64,000 nucleotides of DNA from Ignavibacteriota bacterium (GTDB lineage Bacteria > Bacteroidota > Ignavibacteria > Tepidaquicellales > Tepidaquicellaceae), in assembly GCA_016218085.1 (NCBI GenBank), contig JACREY010000020.1, forward strand, positions 248,001 to 312,000, read 5' to 3'. The position numbers and the translations under genes were made by a program. Below are positions 54,378 through 63,281 of the stretch, piece by piece (within the stretch, counting starts at the first letter, position 1; each line of letters opens with the position of its first letter). The notes beneath the pieces are model-generated. The model had not been told where the DNA came from. It saw only the letters and a list, made by a program, of their open reading frames with translations, and made no database searches.

Positions 54378-55532
54378 TTAAAGAGGTATTTTTATAAAGA
54401 ACTTCGTTCCGTCTTTTTCGTTTGTAGTGAATGAAACTTTTCCGCCAAGGTATTTTTCGCCGAGAAGTTTCATTGAATATGTTCCTAACCCGCGGTTGCT
54501 TCCCTTTGTAGAAAATGAACGCAGGAAAATCTGCATTTGAACTTCTTTTTTTATGAATGAAGGATTGCTTACCCAGATTGTAATGTAATAATCATCATTT
54601 GTACAGCCGACTTTTACTTTGCCGTGCTCGGGAGTGGCTTCCAGCGCATTTTTCAGCATGTTAAGTATTATTCTTCTCAGGAGTCTTATGTCAGTAGTGA
54701 AAGTCAGTTCGCTCGAATTCTTGTCTATTATAACCGAGCGGTCAACTGCAATAGGATGATACAGTATCTGTACAACGACATCACGAATAAGATCAATAGA
54801 AAATACAGGCACACGTTGGACTCTAAGTTCATTATTCTCTGCCGCAACCAGTTCTCTTTGGGAAAGTATTTCGTCGACAAGGTCTTTGCTGGTAGTATCT
54901 GCAATCGAAATAAATCTCCTTAGTTCTTTGTCATCGTCGATATCCTTCATCAGCTCGATAATACCTTTGAGCGTTCCTGCAGTGTTTATAACATCGTGGA
55001 AAAATATTCTTTCCAGAGCTTTTTTTCTTTTTTCGCTGCTTATATCAGTCAAAGTCAGTATAATGTACTGAATCCCTTTTATATAAAAAGGAGATGCAGT
55101 TACCAGCAGGTCAAAATTCATCTGCTCACCATTAACTTTAGAAGCTATCCTGCATTCATCCACAATTTTCTTATTTGTTTCCTGGCATTTCAGGATTGTA
55201 TTTACAGCACCGCAGAATTTACAGCTTTCAGAAGTTCCGCATCCTCCACCGGTTTCATCGGAGTGAATGCAGTTTATTGCTTCACCGGGTCTGTATCCGA
55301 GTAGTTCTTCCACGGAACTGATATTCAGCATTTTCAGGAGACTCTCATTTGAATAAACTATTTGCCTTTGGTGATTTAAAATTGCCGCTATGTATGGCAG
55401 AGCGTTCAGGATTTCTTTTACATTGCTTAAATCTTTGAATAAATTATAATCATTCAAAAGACTTTCGGTGTCTGCTCTTTCAGAAGATGCATAATTTGTT
55501 TCAAGACTGTTTTCTCCGGATTTAGATTTCAT
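54378..55532 (-). CDS. PAS histidine kinase with cysteine-rich PAS insertion
   Basis: The 384-residue soluble kinase has a PAS domain (about 35-165) containing GYRPGEAINCIH and then GGGCGTSESCKFCGA (Cys88, His90, Cys98, Cys104, Cys107). The dimerisation segment is FFHDVINTAGTLKG with likely phospho-His179. The HATPase domain (about 270-384) has NMLKNALEAT and RGLGTYSMKLL. The Cys motif recurs in PAS domains of FCB and deltaproteobacterial kinases and is suggestive of metal, haem or redox sensing, which is not proven. No TM segment is present. No response regulator is adjacent, so its partner is unknown. It is convergent with metH. Confidence 0.88.
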   Translation of the reverse strand: MKSKSGENSLETNYASSERADTESLLNDYNLFKDLSNVKEILNALPYIAAILNHQRQIVYSNESLLKMLNISSVEELLGYRPGEAINCIHSDETGGGCGTSESCKFCGAVNTILKCQETNKKIVDECRIASKVNGEQMNFDLLVTASPFYIKGIQYIILTLTDISSEKRKKALERIFFHDVINTAGTLKGIIELMKDIDDDKELRRFISIADTTSKDLVDEILSQRELVAAENNELRVQRVPVFSIDLIRDVVVQILYHPIAVDRSVIIDKNSSELTFTTDIRLLRRIILNMLKNALEATPEHGKVKVGCTNDDYYITIWVSNPSFIKKEVQMQIFLRSFSTKGSNRGLGTYSMKLLGEKYLGGKVSFTTNEKDGTKFFIKIPL

Positions 55533-55765
55533 AGAATAATCAATTGAATAATTTATAAGTATACAAAAAAATAATTTCTAAAACAGCATATAAAGTACCG
55601 GGAATCAGAAAATGTTTCGTATATTATTGCATGCATTATATGAACGAATTTCCTTAAATTAAACTGATAAATATGCGTCAAATTAAATCCGATAAAAAAA
55701 GTCGTATTTAAGGAACTATACAAGAATTGTGTCGGTTTTCAAAGTTGAAAACCAATAAAAATTTT

Positions 55766-58057
55766 ATGAAAAATATAAATATATTAATATTAATCATTAC
55801 TTTATTTGCATATAATGCATTTTCGCAACAGAAAGGTGAAGTAAACGGAAGAGTTACAGATAAATACACTCAGCAGCCGCTTCCCGGTGCTGTAATAGAA
55901 GTCACAGAACTGAAACTCAGGACCGGCTCAGATGACGACGGTTATTTTGTATTAACTGATATTCCTTCGGGAATATATTCGGTTAAATTCAGTTATATTG
56001 GATATATACCGCTTGTCAAGGATTTTGTCGCAGTTAATTCAGGAAGTTCGCTGAATCTTCTTGCTGAATTGGAACTCGCATCTACGGATGCTATAAATGT
56101 CGAGGCACAGAGATTTGATAAACCTTTGGACATATCAAATTCATTCAAGAATTTATCCTACGAAGAAATCAGAAGGAGTCCGGGCGGATTTGAAGATATC
56201 GGAAGAGTAATTCAGACTCTTCCCGGAGTCTCATTCGTAAATGACGGCAGAAATGATTTGATTGTAAGAGGCGGTTCACCTTCGGAAAATTTATTCCTTG
56301 TAGATGGTGCTCCGATTCCGAATATAAACCACTTTGGTTCACAGGGTGCAACAGGTGGCCCGGTAAGTCTTATTGACCTTAACTTCATAAGAGATGTAAA
56401 TTTTATTACTGGTGGTTTTTCTCCAAGATATGGGGACAAGCTGTCTTCGGTGCTTGATATAAAACTAAGGGAAGGTAACAGAAAAAGCTTTATGGGTAAT
56501 CTTAACCTTAGCGCTACAGGACTGGGAGGAATACTTGAAGGACCTCTAGGGAAATCCGGTGAAGGTTCATGGCTCTTCAGTCTTCGCAGAAGTTATCTTG
56601 ACTTCATATTCAAAGCCGCAGGATTCGGTTTTGTGCCCGAATATAATTCGCTGCAATTTAAAGGTGTATATGATCTGGATGAACATAATATTTTAACTTA
56701 TAATTTTATCGGAAATCTCGATAAAGTGATTTTTAATAATGACGATACGGAAAACAGGCAGGATAATGAAAATATTCTGAAAAATAACCAGTATGGATAC
56801 ACAAATTCTTTTGAACTTAAATCATTGCTTACAGATTTTTCATATTCCAGAATAGCTTTTTCAAGAAGCTTTACAAATTTCGATTATTCCGGGAGGGATG
56901 CGAACTTCGTGGAGAGATTTAAAAACGCTTCAGAAGAAAGCGAGAACATTTTAAAGGCTGAATATAATGTGCTTCCATCCAACAACACTGAAATTTCCGC
57001 AGGGGTTGAAGGCAAACTAATCAGATTTGCAAATGTAATTAAAACCGAACAGGATACGCTTTATACAATTGACCCGAATACAGGACAAAGATACATTTTA
57101 CCGGCACTGGATTTCGATAAAAACACCCTCACATATAAAGCTGCGGCTTTTTTACAGGTGAGTCAGAAATTCCTGAACTTTATAAAGATTAATGCCGGTT
57201 TCAGGTATGATTATTTTGATTTTATTAATGTTAAGAATTATATATCCCCAAGAGCTTCTGTATCTGTTAGCTTACTGAATAATTTTAACCTGAATTTCAG
57301 CTACGGTATATTTTACCAGTCGCCATCATACGTTTGGCTGGTGTCAAATGACAGAAACCGTGACCTTAAAAACATTCGTGCAGATCATTACATTGCCGGT
57401 ATCGAATATCTTCCAACAAAAGATACTAAGGCAACAGTTGAGGTATATTATAAAAAATACAGGAATTATCCCGTAAGCACGCTGAGGCCATATTTTATTC
57501 TTGCAAACAACGGAGGTAACTTTGAAAATACTACGAATTTCGGTTTAGAGCCGCTGATTACGGCAGGAACAGGATATGCACAGGGTATCGAATTCTTTTT
57601 CCAGAAGACTCTTTCTGAAAAATTTTATACTACTGTAAACCTTTCTCTTTTCAAAGCAAGGTACACATCGCTTGATGGTGTTGAAAGACAAAGCGATTTT
57701 GATAACAGAGTGCTCTTTGTCACAAACGGCGGATACATTGCAGGCAAAGGCTGGGAACTCTCTACAAAATTCAGATATCTCGGGGGAAGACCATACACCC
57801 CTATAAGCATTGTCGACGGGGTACAGTTCATTACACAGTACAATTCTGCCAGATTGCCGGATTACTACAGCCTGGATATTAGGGTTGATAAAAGATGGAA
57901 TTTTGCAAAGTGGACACTTGTAACCTATATCGATATTCAGAATATAACAGGAAGGAAAAATATTACTGCATATAACTGGAATAAATATAAGAATATTATT
58001 GAAGAAAATAAGAGTCTTGGTGTATTTCCAACTATCGGAATAAATGCGATGTTTTAG
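55766..58057 (+). CDS. TonB-dependent receptor with CarboxypepD-regulatory-like domain
   Basis: The 763-residue outer-membrane receptor has a signal peptide (about 1-20, ending AYNAFSQ) and a carboxypeptidase-regulatory-like domain (about 24-110: GEVNGRVTDKYTQQPLPGAV). A plug follows (about 120-230: IGRVIQTLPGVSFVNDG, IVRGGSPSENLFLVDGAP), then a 22-strand-type barrel ending in a C-terminal Phe. I chose ATG 55766; the upstream in-frame TTG at 55727 would put 13 polar residues before the signal peptide. The substrate is unknown and no SusD partner is adjacent. A small barrel protein follows after 83 bases. Confidence 0.92.
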   Translation: MKNINILILIITLFAYNAFSQQKGEVNGRVTDKYTQQPLPGAVIEVTELKLRTGSDDDGYFVLTDIPSGIYSVKFSYIGYIPLVKDFVAVNSGSSLNLLAELELASTDAINVEAQRFDKPLDISNSFKNLSYEEIRRSPGGFEDIGRVIQTLPGVSFVNDGRNDLIVRGGSPSENLFLVDGAPIPNINHFGSQGATGGPVSLIDLNFIRDVNFITGGFSPRYGDKLSSVLDIKLREGNRKSFMGNLNLSATGLGGILEGPLGKSGEGSWLFSLRRSYLDFIFKAAGFGFVPEYNSLQFKGVYDLDEHNILTYNFIGNLDKVIFNNDDTENRQDNENILKNNQYGYTNSFELKSLLTDFSYSRIAFSRSFTNFDYSGRDANFVERFKNASEESENILKAEYNVLPSNNTEISAGVEGKLIRFANVIKTEQDTLYTIDPNTGQRYILPALDFDKNTLTYKAAAFLQVSQKFLNFIKINAGFRYDYFDFINVKNYISPRASVSVSLLNNFNLNFSYGIFYQSPSYVWLVSNDRNRDLKNIRADHYIAGIEYLPTKDTKATVEVYYKKYRNYPVSTLRPYFILANNGGNFENTTNFGLEPLITAGTGYAQGIEFFFQKTLSEKFYTTVNLSLFKARYTSLDGVERQSDFDNRVLFVTNGGYIAGKGWELSTKFRYLGGRPYTPISIVDGVQFITQYNSARLPDYYSLDIRVDKRWNFAKWTLVTYIDIQNITGRKNITAYNWNKYKNIIEENKSLGVFPTIGINAMF

Positions 58058-58140
58058 ATATAATCAAAGTTTCGCATAAATTATTAACTTTTAAAAGTGA
58101 GTTAAATTTTTTACGTTAAATGAATATAAAATAAAATATT

Positions 58141-58863
58141 ATGAAACGGAATTTTATTATTGTAGGGGTCTTTCTACTGTTAATTTCAAATATATCAAAT
58201 GCCCAATTTTTCAATAAATTCTCTCTTTTCGGCGGACCGATGGTTGGCTGGCAGGTGCCGAATGTAACTGATTTAAATACTGAGATTAAAAAGCTCGGAA
58301 TACCCGAATTTTCAAACAGCGGCTACCTGACGCTCGGCGGAGGTGGCTATATTGACGTACCTCTGGTTGCCGGATTGAGAATAGGCGCCTTTGGAACCGG
58401 ATTTACAGAAGACAGGGTTTATACTCCGACAACAAATACTTCGACATTCAAGACTGCAAAGTTTTCACTGCGCTATGCGGCTATTTCTGTAGAATTCAAT
58501 AAGAAATTTTCAAAACATTTCGATTACACTATTGGCGGTAATATCGGAGTAGGTTCAACAAAACTTGCAGTATCACAGTTTAATCAGAATTCAGGAACCT
58601 GGAACCTCTCGAATGATACATTGCTGACAAGCAGTTTTACAAATTCTTTTACGGCTACAACTTATACTTTCAATCCTCAAATAGGTGTTGGATATAATGT
58701 GACAAAATTTATGTATCTGAAACTAAATGCAGGGTATATGTTCACTTTAAGGGGTGACTGGAAGCTTAATGATGTTCTGACAGTAACAAATGTCCCGTCC
58801 GGAATCAAGGCTGACGGATTTAATTTTAACCTCGGTTTAAATTTCGGTTTGTTTACCGATTAA
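58141..58863 (+). CDS. Outer-membrane beta-barrel protein
   Basis: The 240-residue protein has a signal peptide (MKRNFIIVGVFLLLISNISNA, cut before Gln) and about eight to ten amphipathic strands, typical of a porin-family or OmpW/OprF-like small barrel. Strand landmarks are GGPMVGWQV, GGGGYIDVPLVAGLRIG, FSLRYAAISVEFNKKF and FNFNLGLNFGLF. No specific family can be named with confidence. It follows the TonB receptor on the same strand and may be co-expressed. rfbB starts 20 bases after its stop. Confidence 0.75.
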   Translation: MKRNFIIVGVFLLLISNISNAQFFNKFSLFGGPMVGWQVPNVTDLNTEIKKLGIPEFSNSGYLTLGGGGYIDVPLVAGLRIGAFGTGFTEDRVYTPTTNTSTFKTAKFSLRYAAISVEFNKKFSKHFDYTIGGNIGVGSTKLAVSQFNQNSGTWNLSNDTLLTSSFTNSFTATTYTFNPQIGVGYNVTKFMYLKLNAGYMFTLRGDWKLNDVLTVTNVPSGIKADGFNFNLGLNFGLFTD

Positions 58864-58883
58864 ATTTTATTAAATATTAAGAA

Positions 58884-59909
58884 ATGAAAAATATACTTGT
58901 AACCGGTGGAGCCGGTTTTATAGGAAGTAATTTTGTAAAATATGTATTAAAGAAATATGATTATACTATTATTAATTATGACAAACTGACATACGCCGGA
59001 AACCTTGAAAACCTTACTGATATTGAGAGACACCCGAATTATAAATTCGTTAAAGGTGATATCTGCGATAAGGATATGGTTGAAAAAACCCTTAAAGATT
59101 ATTCGATAGATACAATCGTAAACTTTGCTGCTGAATCGCACGTTGACAGGAGTATATTGGGTTCGAGAGAATTTATTGTTACCAATATTCTTGGAACTCA
59201 GACTTTGCTGGATGTTGCCAAATCAATCGGAATAGAAAAATACCTGCAGGTTTCCACTGATGAAGTTTACGGTTCATTGCCGGAAGATAAAAAAGAAATT
59301 TTATTCACCGAAAAAACTCCCATAACGACAAACAGCCCTTATTCTGCCAGCAAGGCGTCGGCTGATTTGCTTTGTAATTCTTATTATCATACTCATAAAT
59401 TTCCCGTATTAATAACGAGATGCTCGAATAATTATGGCCCTTATCAGTTTCCCGAAAAGCTTATTCCGCTTATGATAGCCAAGGCACTTGACGGACAGAA
59501 ACTTCCGGTATACGGAGACGGAAAAAATGTACGTGACTGGCTTTATGTAGAAGACCATTGCTCGGCGATTTGTGAGGTTCTGCACAAAGGAAAAATCGGA
59601 GAGGTATATAATATTGGAGGGAATAACGAGTGGTATAATATAGATATTGTAAAAATAATTTTGAAGCTACTAGGTAAAACAGAAGAGCAGATTACTTACG
59701 TAAAAGACAGACCAGGGCACGACAGAAGATATGCAATAGATTCGACTAAGATACAGACTGAGCTGGGCTGGAAGCCTGCTTATCAATTTGAAGGCGGTAT
59801 TGAGGCCACGATAAAATGGTACGTTGAAAATGAGAATTGGTGGAGAAAGGTAATGAGCGGGGAGTATCAGAAATATTATGAAAAAAATTATTCCACCAAA
59901 ATGGTTTGA
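58884..59909 (+). CDS. rfbB: dTDP-glucose 4,6-dehydratase
   Basis: The 341-residue extended short-chain dehydrogenase has the NAD-binding TGGAGFIGSNFVKYVL (about 7-22), NFAAESHVDRSI, VSTDEVYGSLP (catalytic Asp/Glu pair) and Tyr153-xxx-Lys157 in YSASKAS. Further family blocks are TRCSNNYGPYQFPEKLIPL, KNVRDWLYVEDHC and GHDRRYAID. It makes dTDP-4-keto-6-deoxyglucose for rhamnose and related sugars. rfbA, rfbC and rfbD are not adjacent, so it is isolated from the rest of its pathway here. Confidence 0.95.
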   Translation: MKNILVTGGAGFIGSNFVKYVLKKYDYTIINYDKLTYAGNLENLTDIERHPNYKFVKGDICDKDMVEKTLKDYSIDTIVNFAAESHVDRSILGSREFIVTNILGTQTLLDVAKSIGIEKYLQVSTDEVYGSLPEDKKEILFTEKTPITTNSPYSASKASADLLCNSYYHTHKFPVLITRCSNNYGPYQFPEKLIPLMIAKALDGQKLPVYGDGKNVRDWLYVEDHCSAICEVLHKGKIGEVYNIGGNNEWYNIDIVKIILKLLGKTEEQITYVKDRPGHDRRYAIDSTKIQTELGWKPAYQFEGGIEATIKWYVENENWWRKVMSGEYQKYYEKNYSTKMV

Positions 59910-59957
59910 AAATTTTAAAAATTCACATTAAATTTACAGTTATTCAAAAATAATATT

Positions 59958-60902
59958 ATGTCAATAAAGATAGAAAATTTAACGAAATCTTACGGGAATT
60001 TTCTCGCAGTAAAGGATATTTCCTTTGAAGTAAAAACAGGTGAAATTGTCGGATTTCTGGGACCTAACGGAGCAGGAAAAACAACGACAATGAAGCTTAT
60101 AACAACATATCTGACTCAAAACAGCGGCAAGATATTTGTAGATGGTATCGATACCGAAACAGATTCACTCGCAGTCAGAAAAAAAATCGGTTATCTGCCG
60201 GAACAAAATCCGCTTTATCCCGATATGAATGTGATTGATTATCTGAAGTATGCTGCAGAGCTTCAGTCTGTCGAAAAATCAAAAATCGACGAGTCGGTAA
60301 AGAAAATGGTCAGGGTTTGCGGACTCGAAGATGTAAAACATAAAGACATCGGTGAACTTTCTAAAGGTTACAGGCAGAGAGTGGGGCTTGCTCAGGCGAT
60401 GATACACAATCCTGAAGTACTTTTGCTGGACGAGCCGACATCAGGTCTTGACCCGAACCAGATAATTGAAATCAGAAAACTTATCAGGGACCTCGGAAAG
60501 CAAAAGACGCTTATACTTTCGACGCACATCCTGCAGGAAGTTCAGGCTACCTGCGACAGGGTTATTATTATAAATAACGGGAAAATTGTTGCAGACGGAA
60601 CGACAGATTCGCTACAGAAGAAATTCCAGGGGCAGCTTACTATCAGTCTTACGCTTAAAAAGGACCCGAAAGCAGGAAAAGAGAAAATTATGAGCATGTT
60701 TGATTCCGTAAACGGAGTAGAGAAAGTCAAGATTGTGTCAGATGACAATGATGTATGGAAAATTGATATTTCTGCAAATAAAGGAGAAGATGTCCGCGAT
60801 GCAATATTTAAAAAAGTTGTTTCTAATGATATGGTACTCCTGAACCTTCACCAGGAAGAAACTTCACTGGAAGATATTTTCAGAAAATTAACAACGCATT
60901 AA
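59958..60902 (+). CDS. ABC transporter ATP-binding protein, GldA-like
   Basis: The 314-residue ATPase has Walker A GPNGAGKTTTMK (about 36-47), Q loop GYLPEQNPLYPD, signature LSKGYRQRVGLAQAM, Walker B VLLLDEPTSGLDPNQ and the H loop LSTHILQEV. About 90 C-terminal residues form the accessory domain. In the Bacteroidetes gliding apparatus GldA energises GldF/GldG; here the two following genes are GldF- and GldG-like. Such ABC sets also occur in non-gliding bacteria, so motility is not implied. The permease follows after ten bases. Confidence 0.9.
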   Translation: MSIKIENLTKSYGNFLAVKDISFEVKTGEIVGFLGPNGAGKTTTMKLITTYLTQNSGKIFVDGIDTETDSLAVRKKIGYLPEQNPLYPDMNVIDYLKYAAELQSVEKSKIDESVKKMVRVCGLEDVKHKDIGELSKGYRQRVGLAQAMIHNPEVLLLDEPTSGLDPNQIIEIRKLIRDLGKQKTLILSTHILQEVQATCDRVIIINNGKIVADGTTDSLQKKFQGQLTISLTLKKDPKAGKEKIMSMFDSVNGVEKVKIVSDDNDVWKIDISANKGEDVRDAIFKKVVSNDMVLLNLHQEETSLEDIFRKLTTH

Positions 60903-60912
60903 TAATACAAAT

Positions 60913-61620
60913 ATGAATAATATATTAACAATATTTAAAAAAGAATTAAAATCTTATTTCTATTCGCCGGTTGCTTACATAGTAATTGTCGTATTTCTTA
61001 TTATTACAGGCTGGTTTTTTACCAGCAGCCTTTTTGTAGCGGGTGTGATAACAATGAGAAATGTGTTCGATATAATTCCTTTTATATTTCTTTTCTTCAT
61101 TCCTGCTATTTCTATGAGGACTTTTTCTGAAGAGAAGAAAGCAGGCACTATTGAACTGCTGCTTACAAAACCTATTACGGATTTTGAAATCGTACTAGGG
61201 AAATTTTTCTCAACATTCGGACTTGCAGCACTTACTCTTGCACCGACTGTTATTTACGTATTCAGTCTCAGGATGCTGGGACCGGTTGATTTCGGATCAA
61301 TATTCGGAGCATATATCGGGCTTCTTCTTATGAGCGGACTGTATATCGGAATCGGAATATTCGCTTCCTCAATGACTGAAAACCAGGTGATATCTTTCAT
61401 CATAAGTTTTCTGATAATTTTTGCGCTGTTTATGATGAATAAAATTCTGATGTTCATTCCCGCTCCAATTGTTCCCATTGTTGAATATCTGAGTTCAGAT
61501 TATCATTTCTCAAGCATTACAAGAGGTGTCATAGATTCAAAGGACCTTATTTATTATTTCAGCGGTATTTATATAATGCTTCTGCTTACCAAGACTTCAC
61601 TTGAAGCAAGAAAATGGTAA
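60913..61620 (+). CDS. ABC-2 type permease, GldF-like
   Basis: The 235-residue protein has six TM helices, starting ILTIFKKELKSYFYSPVAYI, with the ABC-2 family RTFSEEKKAGTIELLLTKPITDFEIVLGKF (a stretch spanning about 67-96) between helices 2 and 3. It is the membrane channel partner of the upstream ATPase. Size and order (ATPase, permease, GldG-like) match gldA-gldF-gldG, though in Flavobacterium gldA is usually unlinked from gldFG. Confidence 0.88.
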   Translation: MNNILTIFKKELKSYFYSPVAYIVIVVFLIITGWFFTSSLFVAGVITMRNVFDIIPFIFLFFIPAISMRTFSEEKKAGTIELLLTKPITDFEIVLGKFFSTFGLAALTLAPTVIYVFSLRMLGPVDFGSIFGAYIGLLLMSGLYIGIGIFASSMTENQVISFIISFLIIFALFMMNKILMFIPAPIVPIVEYLSSDYHFSSITRGVIDSKDLIYYFSGIYIMLLLTKTSLEARKW

Positions 61621-61662
61621 ATTAGTTTTTATTCTTTATTAAAAGAGCAAACAAAAAATTTT

Positions 61663-63279
61663 ATGAATAAAAAAGATATAAAAAAAGATATTCTGATTAA
61701 ATTAGTTATAATAATCGGAATCGTTATAGTGATAAACGTTATTTCCAAAAGGGTATTTACCAGATTGGACCTGACTAAAAATAAAAGCTATACTTTATCC
61801 AATATCAGCAAGGATGTAGTGAAAAACCTTAGCGATAACCTTGTAGTAAAGGCATATTTCAGTGATAACCTACCTGCACCTTATAATAACCTTAGGAGAA
61901 ATATTCAGGACATATTGAATGACTACAGGTCTTATTCAAACGGAAACCTGAATTATGAATTCCTCAATCCAACGGGTGAAGGTGAGCAAGGTGAGCTTGA
62001 AAAAGAAGCCGCCAAGTACGGAATTCAGCCTGTTCAAATCCAGGTAGTGGATAATGACAAGCTTGAAGTAAAAAAAGCATTTCTCGGTCTTGTTTTCCTC
62101 TATCAGGGTAAACAGGAAGTAATTCCTGTGGTTCAGTCTGTCGGAAATATAGAGTATGAAATTACCTCAATGGTAAAAAGACTAACTACGGAGAAGAAGA
62201 AAAAAATAGGATTTCTACAGGGACATGGGGAATATGACTACTCAAAGTGGCAGCAAATTAATGCAATATTGTCGCCACAATATGATATTGTAAGGGTAGA
62301 TGTAAGCAAATACCAGCCTGTTCCGGAAGATCTGAGTGTTCTAATAGTCATGGGACCAAGGTCAGACTTTCCCGAATCCCATAAATTCATTATTGATCAG
62401 TTTATAATGAAAGGCGGAAACGTTGCCTGGCTGATTAATAAAATTGTTCCTAACTTCCAGCAGCAGATGGTTATTGGTGATGAAATAAAAGCAAACCTCG
62501 ATGATATGTTTGCAAATTACGGAATAGTATTGAATTCTGACCTTATCAGGGACCGTCAGTGTTCTGCTGTACAGGTTCAGTCACAGATTGGGATTCCGAT
62601 TTCGATAAATTATCCTTTGTTCCCAAACGTTACTAATATTGACAGGGAAAATCCGGCTTTTAAAAACATACAGGCGGTTGTTCTTTCTTTTGTCAGTTCG
62701 CTTGACTTAAGCCAGGCAGCTACAAAAAATATTATAGCAAAACCGCTTCTGACTACTTCAGAGAAATCAGGCAGAATGGACGGAGGATTCTTTATTTTGA
62801 ATCTCGAACAGTTCCAGAATCTGGATAAAAAAGCTATGGATACGCTTTTCAATCAAAAAGGATATATTGTCGGAGCTTCTTACACAGGAAAATTCAGCAG
62901 TTTGTATGCAGGCAGGGAAGTGCCCAAAGATACGGCAAAAGATGCCCCGATTTATACGGGTTCCAAGCTTGATATTGCAACTAAGGAATCAAAACAGATT
63001 GTTATCGGTGACGGAGATTTTGCAAACGAAGAGCAGAGACCTCCAAAAGACAATATTCTTTTCTTCATTAATATGATTGATTTTCTTGCCGATGATATGG
63101 GATTATCCGAAATCAGGGGTAAAGACACATCAGAAGCCCCGATTGAAGAAGTAACAGATACTACAAAGAAGTTCATTAAATATTTTAACCTGATAGTACC
63201 TCCGGCAGTAGTTCTTCTGGCGGGATTTTTTATCTGGAATAAACGAAAATTAAAAAAGAAAAATTTACAGTCTAAATAA
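61663..63279 (+). CDS. GldG-like ABC transporter auxiliary protein
   Basis: The 538-residue protein has an N-terminal TM helix (about 9-28: ILIKLVIIIGIVIVINVIS), a large periplasmic part and a C-terminal TM helix (about 511-528) followed by a basic tail. Family landmarks are RLDLTKNKSYTLSNISKDVV, KKKIGFLQGHGEYDY, and GDGDFANEEQRPPKDNILFF with INMIDFLADD. This is the ABC-type uncharacterised transport (GldG) family. It sits 42 bases after the permease and two bases before the DUF4340 gene, so all four form one operon. Confidence 0.88.
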   Translation: MNKKDIKKDILIKLVIIIGIVIVINVISKRVFTRLDLTKNKSYTLSNISKDVVKNLSDNLVVKAYFSDNLPAPYNNLRRNIQDILNDYRSYSNGNLNYEFLNPTGEGEQGELEKEAAKYGIQPVQIQVVDNDKLEVKKAFLGLVFLYQGKQEVIPVVQSVGNIEYEITSMVKRLTTEKKKKIGFLQGHGEYDYSKWQQINAILSPQYDIVRVDVSKYQPVPEDLSVLIVMGPRSDFPESHKFIIDQFIMKGGNVAWLINKIVPNFQQQMVIGDEIKANLDDMFANYGIVLNSDLIRDRQCSAVQVQSQIGIPISINYPLFPNVTNIDRENPAFKNIQAVVLSFVSSLDLSQAATKNIIAKPLLTTSEKSGRMDGGFFILNLEQFQNLDKKAMDTLFNQKGYIVGASYTGKFSSLYAGREVPKDTAKDAPIYTGSKLDIATKESKQIVIGDGDFANEEQRPPKDNILFFINMIDFLADDMGLSEIRGKDTSEAPIEEVTDTTKKFIKYFNLIVPPAVVLLAGFFIWNKRKLKKKNLQSK

Positions 63280-63281
63280 CT

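Noticed and set aside
55727-55765. Upstream TTG start for the TonB receptor
   Set aside because: It would put polar residues ahead of a complete signal peptide; ATG 55766 gives a normal export signal.
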